Assembly: GCF_015461835.1 (NCBI RefSeq)
Contig: NZ_JACOPX010000014.1
Location: 1 to 64,000, forward strand
Source of the DNA: Pseudomonas neuropathica
Lineage (GTDB): Bacteria; Pseudomonadota; Gammaproteobacteria; Pseudomonadales; Pseudomonadaceae
Direction of reading: 5' to 3'
DNA length: 64,000 bases
Part shown: positions 25,503 through 33,729 of the stretch, piece after piece
How positions within the stretch are numbered: position 1 is the first letter of the stretch
Layout: each line of letters starts with the position of its first letter
Position numbers and translations under genes: made by a program
Notes under the pieces: generated by a model
The model's database searches: none
Seen by the model: only the letters and a program-made list of their open reading frames with translations
What the model was told of the DNA's origin: nothing

Positions 25503-26564
25503 ATGAACGAAAAAAGCCTTCAATTCAAATCCCTCACCGTGCTGCTGTTGCTGGTCACGGTGGCGTTTATCTGGATCCTCTTGCCGTTCTACGGTGCGGT
25601 GTTCTGGGCGGTAATTCTCGGCATTGTGTTTGCGCCGATGCAACGCCGGCTGCAGGCGAAATTCGGCTGGCAGCGCAACCTGACGTCCCTGTGTACCTTG
25701 TCGGTCTGCCTGGTGATCGCGATTCTGCCGGTGATCATCCTCAGTGTGCTGTTGGTGCAGGAAGGCGCAGCGGTCTACAAGAACATCGAAAGCGGCGAGC
25801 TGGACATCGCTGCGTATCTGGCGCAATTCAAGCACAGCCTGCCGCCGTACTTTCAGCACTTGCTCGACCGGTTTGGCATGGGCGAGCTAAACGGCTTGCG
25901 CGAGAAAATCGTCAAATCGGCAATGCAGGGCAGCCAGGTGCTGGCCAGTCAGGCGTTCAGTTTTGGCCAGGGCACATTCGAATTCGTGGTGAGTTTTTTC
26001 ATCATGCTGTATCTGCTGTTTTTCTTTCTGCGTGACGGCGCCGAGCTGGCGCGCAAGGTGCGCACCGCTGTGCCACTGGAGGAAGGCCACAAGCGGCGCT
26101 TGCAGTTGAAGTTCAACCGCGTGGTACGGGCGACGGTGAAGGGCAATCTGGTGGTCGCGGTGACGCAGGGCGCATTGGGCGGGGCGATTTTCTGGTTTCT
26201 CGACATCCCCAGCGCGCTGCTGTGGGCGGTGTTGATGGGGTTTTTGTCGTTGCTGCCAGCGGTCGGCGCGGGGATTGTCTGGGCGCCGGTGGCGGTGTAT
26301 TTCCTGCTCAGCGGGATGATCTGGCAAGGCGTGGTGCTGGGCTTGTTCGGGGTGTTCGTGATCGGTTTGGTGGACAACGTGCTGCGGCCGATTCTGGTGG
26401 GCAAGGACACCAAAATGCCCGATTACATGATTCTGATCTCGACCCTTGGCGGCCTGGCAGTCTTCGGTCTCAACGGCTTTGTGATCGGCCCGCTGATCGC
26501 GGCGTTGTTCATGTCGAGCTGGGCGCTGTTCGCCGAGACCAAGCCCAAAGTGCAACTGCCTTAA
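25503..26564 (+). CDS. AI-2E family transporter (YdiK-like permease)
   Basis: A 353-residue inner-membrane protein with the AI-2E layout: two N-terminal hydrophobic helices (LLLLVTVAFIWILLPFYGAVFWAVILG), a pair of helices at about 70-90, a soluble stretch, then a cluster of four to five helices ending in the family motif DNVLRPILVGKDTKMPDYMILISTLGGL. Named for the autoinducer-2 exporter TqsA, but most members have other or unknown substrates. The stop overlaps the convergent small gene by four bases. Confidence 0.85.
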   Translation: MNEKSLQFKSLTVLLLLVTVAFIWILLPFYGAVFWAVILGIVFAPMQRRLQAKFGWQRNLTSLCTLSVCLVIAILPVIILSVLLVQEGAAVYKNIESGELDIAAYLAQFKHSLPPYFQHLLDRFGMGELNGLREKIVKSAMQGSQVLASQAFSFGQGTFEFVVSFFIMLYLLFFFLRDGAELARKVRTAVPLEEGHKRRLQLKFNRVVRATVKGNLVVAVTQGALGGAIFWFLDIPSALLWAVLMGFLSLLPAVGAGIVWAPVAVYFLLSGMIWQGVVLGLFGVFVIGLVDNVLRPILVGKDTKMPDYMILISTLGGLAVFGLNGFVIGPLIAALFMSSWALFAETKPKVQLP

Positions 26565-26743
26565 GCGTGAAACGGCTCGCTGACAAGCTTCTGCGACAGT
26601 GCCTGCGCAGCGGGCAAGGAAGTCAGCGGGCCACTGATCGCTTCGCCGTCGCGCATCAGATACCAGCAGGCAAGCAGGCCCGTGGCCCTGAGCGAAGCGG
26701 GGACGGCGCTGCCGATAACGGACATGATTTGAACCTGAGCCAT
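26561..26743 (-). CDS. Conserved small hypothetical protein (60 aa)
   Basis: A 60-residue product (MAQVQIMSVIGSAVPASLRATGLLACWYLMRDGEAISGP...) with a hydrophobic central stretch that may touch the membrane. GGAGGT lies about eight bases upstream of the ATG at 26743, which favours this start over the ATG at 26758. Its stop overlaps the stop of the AI-2E permease. The function is unknown. Confidence 0.6.
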   Translation of the reverse strand: MAQVQIMSVIGSAVPASLRATGLLACWYLMRDGEAISGPLTSLPAAQALSQKLVSEPFHA

Positions 26744-26841
26744 GACGAGTACCTCCATCTATCAATGGAGCTACCTTAGAGATTCGCCGGTTCTACGGAC
26801 AATCAACGCTTTCGATAGTGGTCATTGATGCCGTTGAGGCT

Positions 26842-27036
26842 TCAGTCGACCACCTGATCAAGCATGTGCATGACTTCGCGCTCGTTGAGCAAACCTTTGT
26901 GCACGAGGTTTTCCGCCAGCAGCGAAAGGAACTTGGCGCAACGATGGCCTTCCAGGTGCTTGAGCTCGGTCAGCGCGCTGTACACCTTGCTGGAGGTGCA
27001 CAGGCCGACGATGCGGTGCGGGTTTTGTGTTGGCAT
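26842..27036 (-). CDS. Conserved small hypothetical protein (64 aa)
   Basis: A short helical protein (SSKVYSALTELKHLEGHRCAKFLSLLAENLVHKGLLNEREVMHMLDQVV). AAGGA precedes the ATG at 27036; an in-frame ATG at 27099 would add a 21-residue polar tail without a ribosome site. No family is recognised. A stem-loop with GACCGTT/AACGGTC arms lies about 75 bases upstream. Confidence 0.6.
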   Translation of the reverse strand: MPTQNPHRIVGLCTSSKVYSALTELKHLEGHRCAKFLSLLAENLVHKGLLNEREVMHMLDQVVD

Positions 27037-27110
27037 ACTGTCGTCCTTGTTGTTATCAACCTGTTGTTTACGGACGGATTCAGATTGCGGTTCCGTCATG
27101 ACAAATAAAT

Positions 27111-27140
27111 GACCGTTTTATGGAAAAGTACATAACGGTC
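27111..27140. promoter_or_regulatory. Stem-loop upstream of the 64-aa gene
   Basis: GACCGTTTTATG pairs with CATAACGGTC apart from two extra T residues. No T-run follows on either strand, so it is more likely an operator or an RNA element than a terminator. Confidence 0.35.
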
Positions 27141-27227
27141 AATCAATCATGCCGACTTTAGCCGGTGAAACTGTCCTCACAGCGACCTTGGCGAGATTTT
27201 TTCAGACGCTGGCCGACCAACGGTCAT

Positions 27228-27258
27228 AAAAAAGCCCCGCTATACAAGCAGGGCTTTG
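27228..27258 (-). terminator. Rho-independent terminator of the PVYVQ-repeat gene
   Basis: Read on the minus strand, ACAAAGCCCTGC pairs with GCGGGGCTTT across a seven-base loop with one mismatch, followed by a T-run. It begins 9 bases after the stop. Confidence 0.85.
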
Positions 27259-27266
27259 TGTTTCGG

Positions 27267-27617
27267 TTACCAGCGTGGGCCGCCGTAGTAGTGCGGACGA
27301 CCGTAGTAGCCGCGCGGCGGGCCGTAATACACCGGGGCCGGTTGCACGTAGACCGGTTGTTGCACATACACCGGTGCGGGCTGGTAGTAGACCGGTGGCG
27401 GTGGCTGCTGCACATAGACCGGTGGCGGGGCGTACACCGGCGCCTGTTGCACATAAACCGGACGATCCTGGTTGATAAGCGCCGAACCGATGATGGCCGA
27501 GCCGACGATTGCGCCAAACACCGCCGGACCCTGCCAGCCACCGCCGTGGGCTTCTGCTTGCCCTGTGACAGCAAAAGCACCGATCAGCAGGGCGACGATA
27601 GGGAGTTTACGAATCAT
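27267..27617 (-). CDS. Exported Tyr/Pro-rich repeat protein
   Basis: A 116-residue protein with a signal peptide (LPIVALLIGAFAVTGQAEA, cut before HGGGW). A short Gly/Ala hydrophobic helix with a GxxxG-like pattern (AVFGAIVGSAIIGSALI) follows, then about eight repeats of PVYVQ/PAPVYxxPP, and a Tyr/Gly-rich tail (YYGRPHYYGGPRW). Similar proteins are common in Pseudomonas as small envelope proteins of unknown role; the repeats suggest an extended wall- or surface-associated chain. It has its own terminator, so it is transcribed alone. Confidence 0.75.
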   Translation of the reverse strand: MIRKLPIVALLIGAFAVTGQAEAHGGGWQGPAVFGAIVGSAIIGSALINQDRPVYVQQAPVYAPPPVYVQQPPPPVYYQPAPVYVQQPVYVQPAPVYYGPPRGYYGRPHYYGGPRW

Positions 27618-27873
27618 GATAATTCCTCGGTTCTTCGACCCGGCATCGGGGCCTGCACCAGGCCCACAGTTGTCGCGGGGATACTTCTAAGACAGCGAAT
27701 TTTGGAAAATCAGCACAGCCACTGGGTAAATTTTGTGTAAGGTCTGTACCGGTTTATTTACCGGGCGGTGTGATGGCCGCGGAACACGTTTAAATCAGGC
27801 CTCTATGATCGTTCAGAAGCCGATGGGCTGGCTAATCCCGTTTATCCGAAAGTGCGTTTGAAGGAGAAGTTTC

Positions 27874-28692
27874 ATGCAGATGAACCCGAACAAAGACACC
27901 CAATTGTGCATGTCCCTGTCGGGGCGCCCGGGTAACTTCGGTCTGCGTTTTCATAACCATTTGTATGAGCAGTTGGGCCTGAACTTCTATTACAAGGCTT
28001 TCAGCAGTCAGGACCTGACCGGCGCGGTGGGCGGTATTCGCGCGTTGGGCATCCGTGGTTGCGGCGTGTCGATGCCGTTCAAGGAAGCGTGTATTGCGCT
28101 GGTCGATGAACTGGATGCATCGGCAGCGGCGATCCAGTCGATCAATACCATCGTCAACACCCACGGCCATCTCAAGGCTTACAACACTGATTACATCGCT
28201 GTGGCGCAGCTACTGGAAACCCACGCGGTGCCCAAGGAATCGACCTTTGCCTTGCGAGGCAGTGGCGGCATGGCCAAAGCGGTGGCCAGCGCACTGCGTG
28301 ACGGTGGTTACAAAAACGGTTTGATCGTCGCCCGCAACGAACGTGCCGGGCGCGCATTGGCGGATTCGCTGGGTTATCGCTGGCAGGCGGAACTGGGGGA
28401 GGAGCGGCCGCAAATGCTGATCAATGTGACACCCGTGGGCATGGACGGCGGGCCGGAGGCGGGGCAGTTGGCGTTTGAACCGGAGGTGATCAAGGCTGCC
28501 GAAACGGTGTTTGATGTGGTGGCGATTCCGTCGGAGACGCCGTTGATTGTGCGCGGTCGAGCAGAGGGCAAGCGGGTGATCACCGGGCTTGAGGTGATTG
28601 CAATTCAGGCGCTGGAGCAGTTTGTGCTGTACACCGGCGTGCGGCCGACTGAAGAGCAGTTTGCGGCGGCGGTGGGCTTTGCCCGGAGCTGA
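27874..28692 (+). CDS. Shikimate dehydrogenase-like oxidoreductase
   Basis: A 272-residue NAD(P)-dependent enzyme of the AroE fold. The substrate domain shows SLSGRPGNFGLRFHN, the catalytic lysine in VSMPFKEA (Lys70) and NTDY (Asp106). The nucleotide domain has GSGGMAKAV in place of the usual GAGGAA(R/K)A. These departures and the lack of aro neighbours point to the AroE-like/YdiB side-branch rather than the main biosynthetic AroE; the substrate could be shikimate, quinate or a relative. AAGGAG is well placed for the ATG at 27874. Confidence 0.82.
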   Translation: MQMNPNKDTQLCMSLSGRPGNFGLRFHNHLYEQLGLNFYYKAFSSQDLTGAVGGIRALGIRGCGVSMPFKEACIALVDELDASAAAIQSINTIVNTHGHLKAYNTDYIAVAQLLETHAVPKESTFALRGSGGMAKAVASALRDGGYKNGLIVARNERAGRALADSLGYRWQAELGEERPQMLINVTPVGMDGGPEAGQLAFEPEVIKAAETVFDVVAIPSETPLIVRGRAEGKRVITGLEVIAIQALEQFVLYTGVRPTEEQFAAAVGFARS

Positions 28693-28714
28693 TGTGTTGT
28701 GGTGGCTGGGCGGG

Positions 28715-28744
28715 CCTCCTTCGCGAGCAGGCTCGCGAAGGAGG
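28715..28744. repeat. Single REP hairpin
   Basis: CCTCCTTCGCGAGC and GCTCGCGAAGGAGG are perfect inverted arms around a two-base centre, 23 bases after the AroE-like gene. It may double as a terminator. Confidence 0.75.
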
Positions 28745-28834
28745 CGACGCGGTTTCACGCCGGCCATCAATGCCTATACTGCCTCCTCAGCAAGCCCAGA
28801 CTTGCCCACCACAAAAACCGTGACCGAGGCTCCC

Positions 28835-29353
28835 ATGCATCCGCCCATCCTCAACCTGCATCAGGTCGAACTCGAACCCCTGCCCGAAGCCCTGGCCCCA
28901 GAAGGCGAAACCGCCGGCCGCTATCAGCAGCGCATGGCGCGGATTGGCCAGCAATTGGGTTCGCAGAAACTCGGTTATCGGCTGTATGCCTTGCCACCGG
29001 GCATGCGTGGCAGCCCGTTTCACAGCCATCGGGTCAACGAAGAGATGTTTTACGTGGTGGCCGGGGAGGGCGAGGTGCGTCTGGGCGCCGAGCGTTTCCC
29101 GATCCGCGAAGGCGACGTGATCGCTTGCCCGCCGGGTGGGCCGGAGAAGGCGCATCAGATCATCAATACCAGCTCGGGCGAATTGCGCTATCTGGCGGTG
29201 AGCACCCAGCAGCAGCCCGATATTTGCGAATACCCGGATTCGAACAAGTACGTGGTGATGGATAACTTCAAGGTGGATGCCGAGGGCAATGCCTCAGGCT
29301 TTGTCGCGGTGGCACGGCAGGCGGATGGCGTGGATTACTGGGACGGTGAATAA
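28835..29353 (+). CDS. Cupin-domain protein
   Basis: A 172-residue single-cupin protein. Motif 1 is visible as SPFHSHRVNEEMFYVVAGEGEVRLG (metal-binding His, His, Glu) and motif 2 as FPIREGDVIACPPGGPEKAHQIIN (final His). The C-terminal part (ISTYPDSNKY-like EYPDSNKYVVMDNF) is typical of proteobacterial cupins of unknown substrate, often sugar isomerase- or dioxygenase-like. It is transcribed alone between REP elements. No catalytic role can be fixed from sequence. Confidence 0.85.
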   Translation: MHPPILNLHQVELEPLPEALAPEGETAGRYQQRMARIGQQLGSQKLGYRLYALPPGMRGSPFHSHRVNEEMFYVVAGEGEVRLGAERFPIREGDVIACPPGGPEKAHQIINTSSGELRYLAVSTQQQPDICEYPDSNKYVVMDNFKVDAEGNASGFVAVARQADGVDYWDGE

Positions 29354-29366
29354 CACGCAGATCCCT

Positions 29367-29455
29367 TGTAGGAGTGAGCCTGCTCGCGATAGCGGTGTGT
29401 CAGCCAAAAATGATGTGACTGACACACCGCTATCGCGAGCAGGTTCACTCCTACA
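29367..29455. repeat. REP doublet (TGTAGGAGTGAG type)
   Basis: Inverted arms of about 38 bases, with one G-to-A/T difference in the right arm, lie between convergent cupin and yceH genes. Confidence 0.9.
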
Positions 29456-29469
29456 TTGGTTTTGTGTGG

Positions 29470-30117
29470 TTATTCGAGGCGGGCCAGGCGTTCTTCCAGC
29501 GCGGCGATTCGCGCTTCTAGCTCTTCGATACGCTCAACCGAAACGCCACTGCTTGCACCGCGATCCTGCGGACTCTGCCGCGCTGCCATAATTGCCTCGC
29601 TATCCGCCGGATCACCCAGCGCATGGGTATAACGATCTTCGCGCTGCCCGGCCTGACGCGGAATCAACACGGCCAAACCCCGCGCAATCAAACGTTCGAG
29701 CTGATGCACCACCTGTTCGGCGTCTTCGAAATCATGCATGCGCCCGCTGCGAGTCAGCAGTTCATTGACGGTCTGCGGGCCACGCAGAAACATCAATCCG
29801 CTGAGAATCACCTGCGCCGGCACCAGTTCCAGCGCCTTGTCGACCTTGTGCTCCCAGCGGTCGGCACGGCTGCCCATCACCAGCCTGGCGAAACCGCGAC
29901 CTTCCAGCGCACGCAAACTCTGGCCGACCTGACCCTGGGTCAGGTTCATCACTGGTTCGCGGCTGGTTTTCTGGTTGCAGGCGGTGACCAACGCATTGAG
30001 CGTCAGGGGATAGGTTTCCGGACTGGTCGCCTGTTTCTCGATCAGCGAACCAAGGATGCGGATTTCCGTGGCATTGAGCCGTGGTTCGTCGAAGCTGGAT
30101 TCTGTCTCTGTGGTCAT
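29470..30117 (-). CDS. YceH family protein (DUF480)
   Basis: A 215-residue protein with two winged-helix units: LNATEIRILGSLIEKQATSPETYPLTLNALVTACNQKTSREPVM at the start and LSGLMFLRGPQTVNELLTRSGRMHDFEDAEQV in the middle. These are the fixed wording of YceH. The C-terminus is a short coiled coil (RIEELEARIAALEERLARLE). A DNA-binding or regulatory role is suspected but not established. Length is normal. Confidence 0.9.
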   Translation of the reverse strand: MTTETESSFDEPRLNATEIRILGSLIEKQATSPETYPLTLNALVTACNQKTSREPVMNLTQGQVGQSLRALEGRGFARLVMGSRADRWEHKVDKALELVPAQVILSGLMFLRGPQTVNELLTRSGRMHDFEDAEQVVHQLERLIARGLAVLIPRQAGQREDRYTHALGDPADSEAIMAARQSPQDRGASSGVSVERIEELEARIAALEERLARLE

Positions 30118-30241
30118 CGCGCGTTCCCTCTGCAGTCGAAGGCGCCTAGCCTAATCCTTGCCAAACAAAAGGCAAGCCGTGTGGTCATCAAGCATGGCTA
30201 TAATCGCCTCCTGTTCCACCCAGCCACCACACGAGACTGCC

Positions 30242-30751
30242 ATGACCATTTCCCTGTACGCCGCATCCGTCCCGGTTTTTCAACAAATGCTCAACGCGCT
30301 GAGCGATGTCCTGAAAAAGGCTGAAGCCCACGCTACCGAGAAAAACATCGATCCGAACGCTTTCCTGCAGGCCCGTCTGTACCCGGACATGTTCCCGCTG
30401 ACCCGCCAGGTGCAGATCGCCGTCGACTTCGCCAAAGGTGTTTCCTCGCGTCTGGCTGAAATCGAAGTGCCGAAGTACGACGATACCGAAACCACCTTCG
30501 CCGAGCTGCAAGCCCTGATCGCCAAGGTTCTGGCCTACATCGGCGAGATCAAGCCGGAGCAGATCGATGGCAAGGAAGGCATCGAAATCGTTACTCGTCC
30601 GGGCACCCCAAAGGAAAAACGCTTCAGCGGTCAGGCTTACCTGCTGACCTACGGTCTGCCGCAGTTCTTCTTCCACGTCACCACTACCTATGCGCTGCTG
30701 CGTCATAACGGGGTTGAAGTGGGCAAGCGTGATTATATGGGCGCGTTCTAA
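30242..30751 (+). CDS. DUF1993 domain protein
   Basis: A 169-residue soluble helical protein that fits DUF1993, a DinB-like four-helix family. Visible segments are SVPVFQQMLNALSDVLKKAEAH, ARLYPDMFPLTRQVQIAVDFAKG, EVPKYDDTETTFAELQALIAKVLAYI and the C-terminal LPQFFFHVTTTYALLRHNGVEVGKRDYMG. The His residues in the last helix could bind a metal. The biochemical role is unknown. The ATG at 30242 is the family start, though the frame is open further upstream. Confidence 0.88.
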   Translation: MTISLYAASVPVFQQMLNALSDVLKKAEAHATEKNIDPNAFLQARLYPDMFPLTRQVQIAVDFAKGVSSRLAEIEVPKYDDTETTFAELQALIAKVLAYIGEIKPEQIDGKEGIEIVTRPGTPKEKRFSGQAYLLTYGLPQFFFHVTTTYALLRHNGVEVGKRDYMGAF

Positions 30752-30761
30752 GCGGCCAGAA

Positions 30762-30927
30762 GCCCCTCACCCTAGCCCTCTCCCGGAGGGAGAGGGGACT
30801 GACCGAGTTGTTGTTTCGAAATACACCGACCTGATCTATCGAGTCGAACTCAGGTTTTGAACAGCACACAAATCAGCTCCCTTTCCCCCTCGCCCCCCTT
30901 GGGGGGAGAGGGTTGGGGTGAGGGGGG
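30762..30927. repeat. Dispersed repeat with CCCCTCACCC ends, copy 1
   Basis: It begins GCCCCTCACCCTAGCCC and ends in the near-complement, with GC-rich hairpins at both ends. At least 48 bases at the left end are identical to the reverse complement of 35973-36020, the second copy. Confidence 0.8.
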
Positions 30928-30943
30928 AAAAGATCTCAGCCAC

Positions 30944-30982
30944 AAAAAAGCCCGCCAAGGTTCACACCGTGGCGGGCTTTTT
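30944..30982 (-). terminator. Rho-independent terminator, probably serving sstT and DUF1993
   Basis: AAAAAAGCCCGCCA and TGGCGGGCTTTTT are exact complements around a 12-base loop, with A/T runs on both sides, so it can work in both directions. Confidence 0.88.
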
Positions 30983-30996
30983 CATTACAGCGAATA

Positions 30997-32229
30997 TTAA
31001 GCCGTACGTTGGGCTTTCGCTTCCTCACCCAGGCACGCCGCAGCGGTGAACAGCACGTCAGTCGACGAGTTCAGTGCGGTCTCCGCCGAATCCTGCAGCA
31101 CCCCGATGATGAAACCGACTGCCACAACCTGCATGGCGATTTCGCTTGGAATACCGAAGAGGCTGCACGCCAGCGGAATCAACAGCAGCGAACCGCCAGC
31201 CACACCCGAAGCGCCACAGGCACAAATCGCCGCAACAACGCTGAGCAGGATGGCGGTCGGGATGTCCACGGCGATGCCCAGTGTGTGCACGGCTGCAAGG
31301 GTCAGAACGGTAATGGTGATCGCCGCGCCGGCCATGTTGATGGTCGCGCCCAGCGGGATCGACACCGAATAGGTGTCTTCATGCAGGCCCAGACGCTTGC
31401 TCAATTCCAGATTGACCGGAATGTTCGCCGCCGAGCTGCGGGTGAAGAATGCGGTGATGCCACTTTCACGCAGGCATTTGAGTGTCAGCGGGTACGGGTT
31501 GCGACGCAGTTTCCAGAACACGATCAGCGGGTTCATCACCAGTGCCACGAACAGCATGCAGCCGAGCAGCACGGCCAGCAGGTGCGCGTAACCGATCAAT
31601 GCGCCGAAACCGGAGGTGGCCAGCGTCGAAGCCACCAGACCGAAAATGCCCAGCGGCGCGAAGCGAATCACCACACGCACGATGACCGTCACGCCATTGG
31701 ACAGATCACCCAGCACTTCGCGGGTGGTGTCCCCGGCATGGCGAATCGCGATGCCCATGCCGATCGCCCACGCCAGAATGCCGATGAAGTTGGCGTTCAT
31801 CAGCGCGCTGACCGGGTTGTCGACCACGCTCAACAGCAGGCTCTGCAGCACTTCGCCGATACCGCCCGGCGCCGTCACCGAGACGTTGTCGGTCGACAAC
31901 ACCAGGTGCGACGGGAACGCCATGCTCGCAACCACGGCCACGACCGCCGCAGCGAAGGTGCCCAGCAGATAGAGGAACAGGATCGGGCGGATATGGGTTT
32001 CCTGGCCGTGCTTGTGGTTGGCAATCGAGGCCATCACCAGCACGAACACCAGAATCGGTGCGACGGCTTTCAACGCAGATACGAACACTTTGCCGATGAA
32101 CGCCGTGCCTTTCGCCGCTTCCGGCGCGAACAGCGCCAAGGCGATACCGGCGATCAGGCCGATCAGGATCTGCGTGACCAGGCTGAGGTTTTTCAGACGT
32201 TGCAGTAGAGAAGGGGATGAAGCGGTCAT
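30997..32229 (-). CDS. sstT: Serine/threonine:sodium symporter SstT
   Basis: A 410-residue inner-membrane carrier of the DAACS (glutamate transporter-like) family that takes up L-serine and L-threonine with sodium. The order of segments is canonical: LVTQILIGLIAGIALALF at the start, ITAFFTRSSAANIPVNLELSKRLG (hairpin 1 serine-rich motif), SVSIPLGATINMAGAAITITVLTLAAVHTLGI (helix 7), and VAAICACGASGVAGGSLLLIPLACSLFGI. It ends beside a strong terminator. The 336-base spacer upstream contains probable promoters for this gene and the divergent MFS gene; I cannot assign them firmly. Confidence 0.92.
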   Translation of the reverse strand: MTASSPSLLQRLKNLSLVTQILIGLIAGIALALFAPEAAKGTAFIGKVFVSALKAVAPILVFVLVMASIANHKHGQETHIRPILFLYLLGTFAAAVVAVVASMAFPSHLVLSTDNVSVTAPGGIGEVLQSLLLSVVDNPVSALMNANFIGILAWAIGMGIAIRHAGDTTREVLGDLSNGVTVIVRVVIRFAPLGIFGLVASTLATSGFGALIGYAHLLAVLLGCMLFVALVMNPLIVFWKLRRNPYPLTLKCLRESGITAFFTRSSAANIPVNLELSKRLGLHEDTYSVSIPLGATINMAGAAITITVLTLAAVHTLGIAVDIPTAILLSVVAAICACGASGVAGGSLLLIPLACSLFGIPSEIAMQVVAVGFIIGVLQDSAETALNSSTDVLFTAAACLGEEAKAQRTA

Positions 32230-32565
32230 AGCGGCATCTCTGATTTTTTATAGGGTGCAAGGTTGCGTGAAACGATGGCAAAACAGGGGCAGACCACCGC
32301 CACGAACCGAAAGTGTTGACGCGATATCAACGCCATTAAACCGGCCGCTGATCAGGTTGTACGTTTTTCAGGGCGCGGACTTTATCACAGCGTAGGCCTT
32401 CTCCTTCAGGCATGTGACGATCTGCCACCGGAACAGTCAACCAGATAGACAGGTTTGTGCAAGTCAGTCCGGACACACTCTGTTAAGATTGCGCATCCTT
32501 ATTTTCACATTCCGCCAGCGGGCCTCCGGGTCAACGCTGGTGTCGTCGTTTTGCTGGAGTTGCGC

Positions 32566-33729
32566 ATGCTGTTGCCCATTCTTCTGTTGTCCGCCGCCGG
32601 TTTCACGGTGCTGACCACGGAATTCGTCATCGTCGGCCTGTTGCCGGCGATTGCCCGAGACCTCGAAGTCACCATCCCGCAGGCCGGGTTGCTGGTGACT
32701 TTATTCGCTTTTACCGTGGCGATGTTCGGGCCTTTCCTGACCGCGTATTTCGCCCGCTTCGAGCGGCGCAAGCTGTTTATCAGCATCCTGATCATGTTTG
32801 GTCTGGCCAATACCGTGGCGGCGCTGGCGCCGAACATTTGGGTGATGGCGATTGCCCGGTTGATCCCCGCGCTCGGGCTGCCGGTGTTTTGGGCCTTGGC
32901 CAGTGAGACCGCAGTGGACATCGTCGGCCCGGATTTCGCCGGTCGCGCGATCGCCAAGATCGGTTTCGGCATTGTCTGCGCCACGGTGTTCGGCATCCCG
33001 GTAGGCACGCTGATTTCCGATGCGTTCGGCTGGCGCAGTGCCTTTGGCATTCTGGCGGTGATCGCTTTTGCCAAAGCCTTGTTGCTGTTTGTTTATCTGC
33101 CGAAAACCAGCCTGCACCAACATCAGGTCAGCTTCCGCTCGCAGTTCAAGATTCTGCGCAGCCCGTTGATGATCGGCCACATCGTGCTGTCGATCCTGGT
33201 GTTCAGCGGCATGTTCACTGCTTACACGTATCTGGCCGACATTCTTGAGCGCCTCGCCGGGTTCAACGGCACCGTGGTCGGTTGGTGCCTGATGGCTTTC
33301 GGTGCGGTCGGGCTGATCGGCAACTCCCTTGGTGGTCGTGCGGTGGATCGCCATCCGCTGGGCGCGTCGGTGTTGTTCTGTGCGTTCATGATTGCCGGCA
33401 TGGTCTCGCTGGTACCGAACATTCATTCTCCGCTGGGGCTGGCGGTGGCGATGGGGATCTGGGGCGTGACTCAGGCTGCGTTGTTCCTGGTCAGCCATGT
33501 GCGCCTGATGAAAGCCGCGCCGGAAGCGCCAGCGTTTGCTGCTTCGTTGAATATCGCCGGGGCCAATCTGGGGATTGGCCTGGGCGCCATCGTCGGTGGC
33601 CGGGTGATCGACAGCGCGGGTCTGGGCTTCCTGGGGTTTGCCGCCGCCGGGTTCATTTTGCTGTCGGTGTTCCTCGCCATGGTGCTGATGACGCTCAAGC
33701 CGCGCGAAATGTGCGCCGAGGCCTCATAA
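32566..33729 (+). CDS. MFS transporter (DHA1 efflux family)
   Basis: A 387-residue inner-membrane protein of 12 hydrophobic helices. The motif TEFVIVGLLPAIARDL in the first helix-loop and FERRKLFI after helix 2 match the AraJ/YdhP-like export branch. CTGGAG lies upstream of the ATG at 32566; the frame is open further left but without a site. The substrate is unknown. It is convergent with the LysR gene that follows, overlapping it by six bases at the stops. Confidence 0.85.
   Translation: MLLPILLLSAAGFTVLTTEFVIVGLLPAIARDLEVTIPQAGLLVTLFAFTVAMFGPFLTAYFARFERRKLFISILIMFGLANTVAALAPNIWVMAIARLIPALGLPVFWALASETAVDIVGPDFAGRAIAKIGFGIVCATVFGIPVGTLISDAFGWRSAFGILAVIAFAKALLLFVYLPKTSLHQHQVSFRSQFKILRSPLMIGHIVLSILVFSGMFTAYTYLADILERLAGFNGTVVGWCLMAFGAVGLIGNSLGGRAVDRHPLGASVLFCAFMIAGMVSLVPNIHSPLGLAVAMGIWGVTQAALFLVSHVRLMKAAPEAPAFAASLNIAGANLGIGLGAIVGGRVIDSAGLGFLGFAAAGFILLSVFLAMVLMTLKPREMCAEAS

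Noticed and set aside
27165..27740. A 191-codon plus-strand frame opposite the PVYVQ-repeat gene
   Set aside because: It is the mirror of a repeat-rich gene with a signal peptide and its own terminator; the antisense protein is Arg/His-rich.
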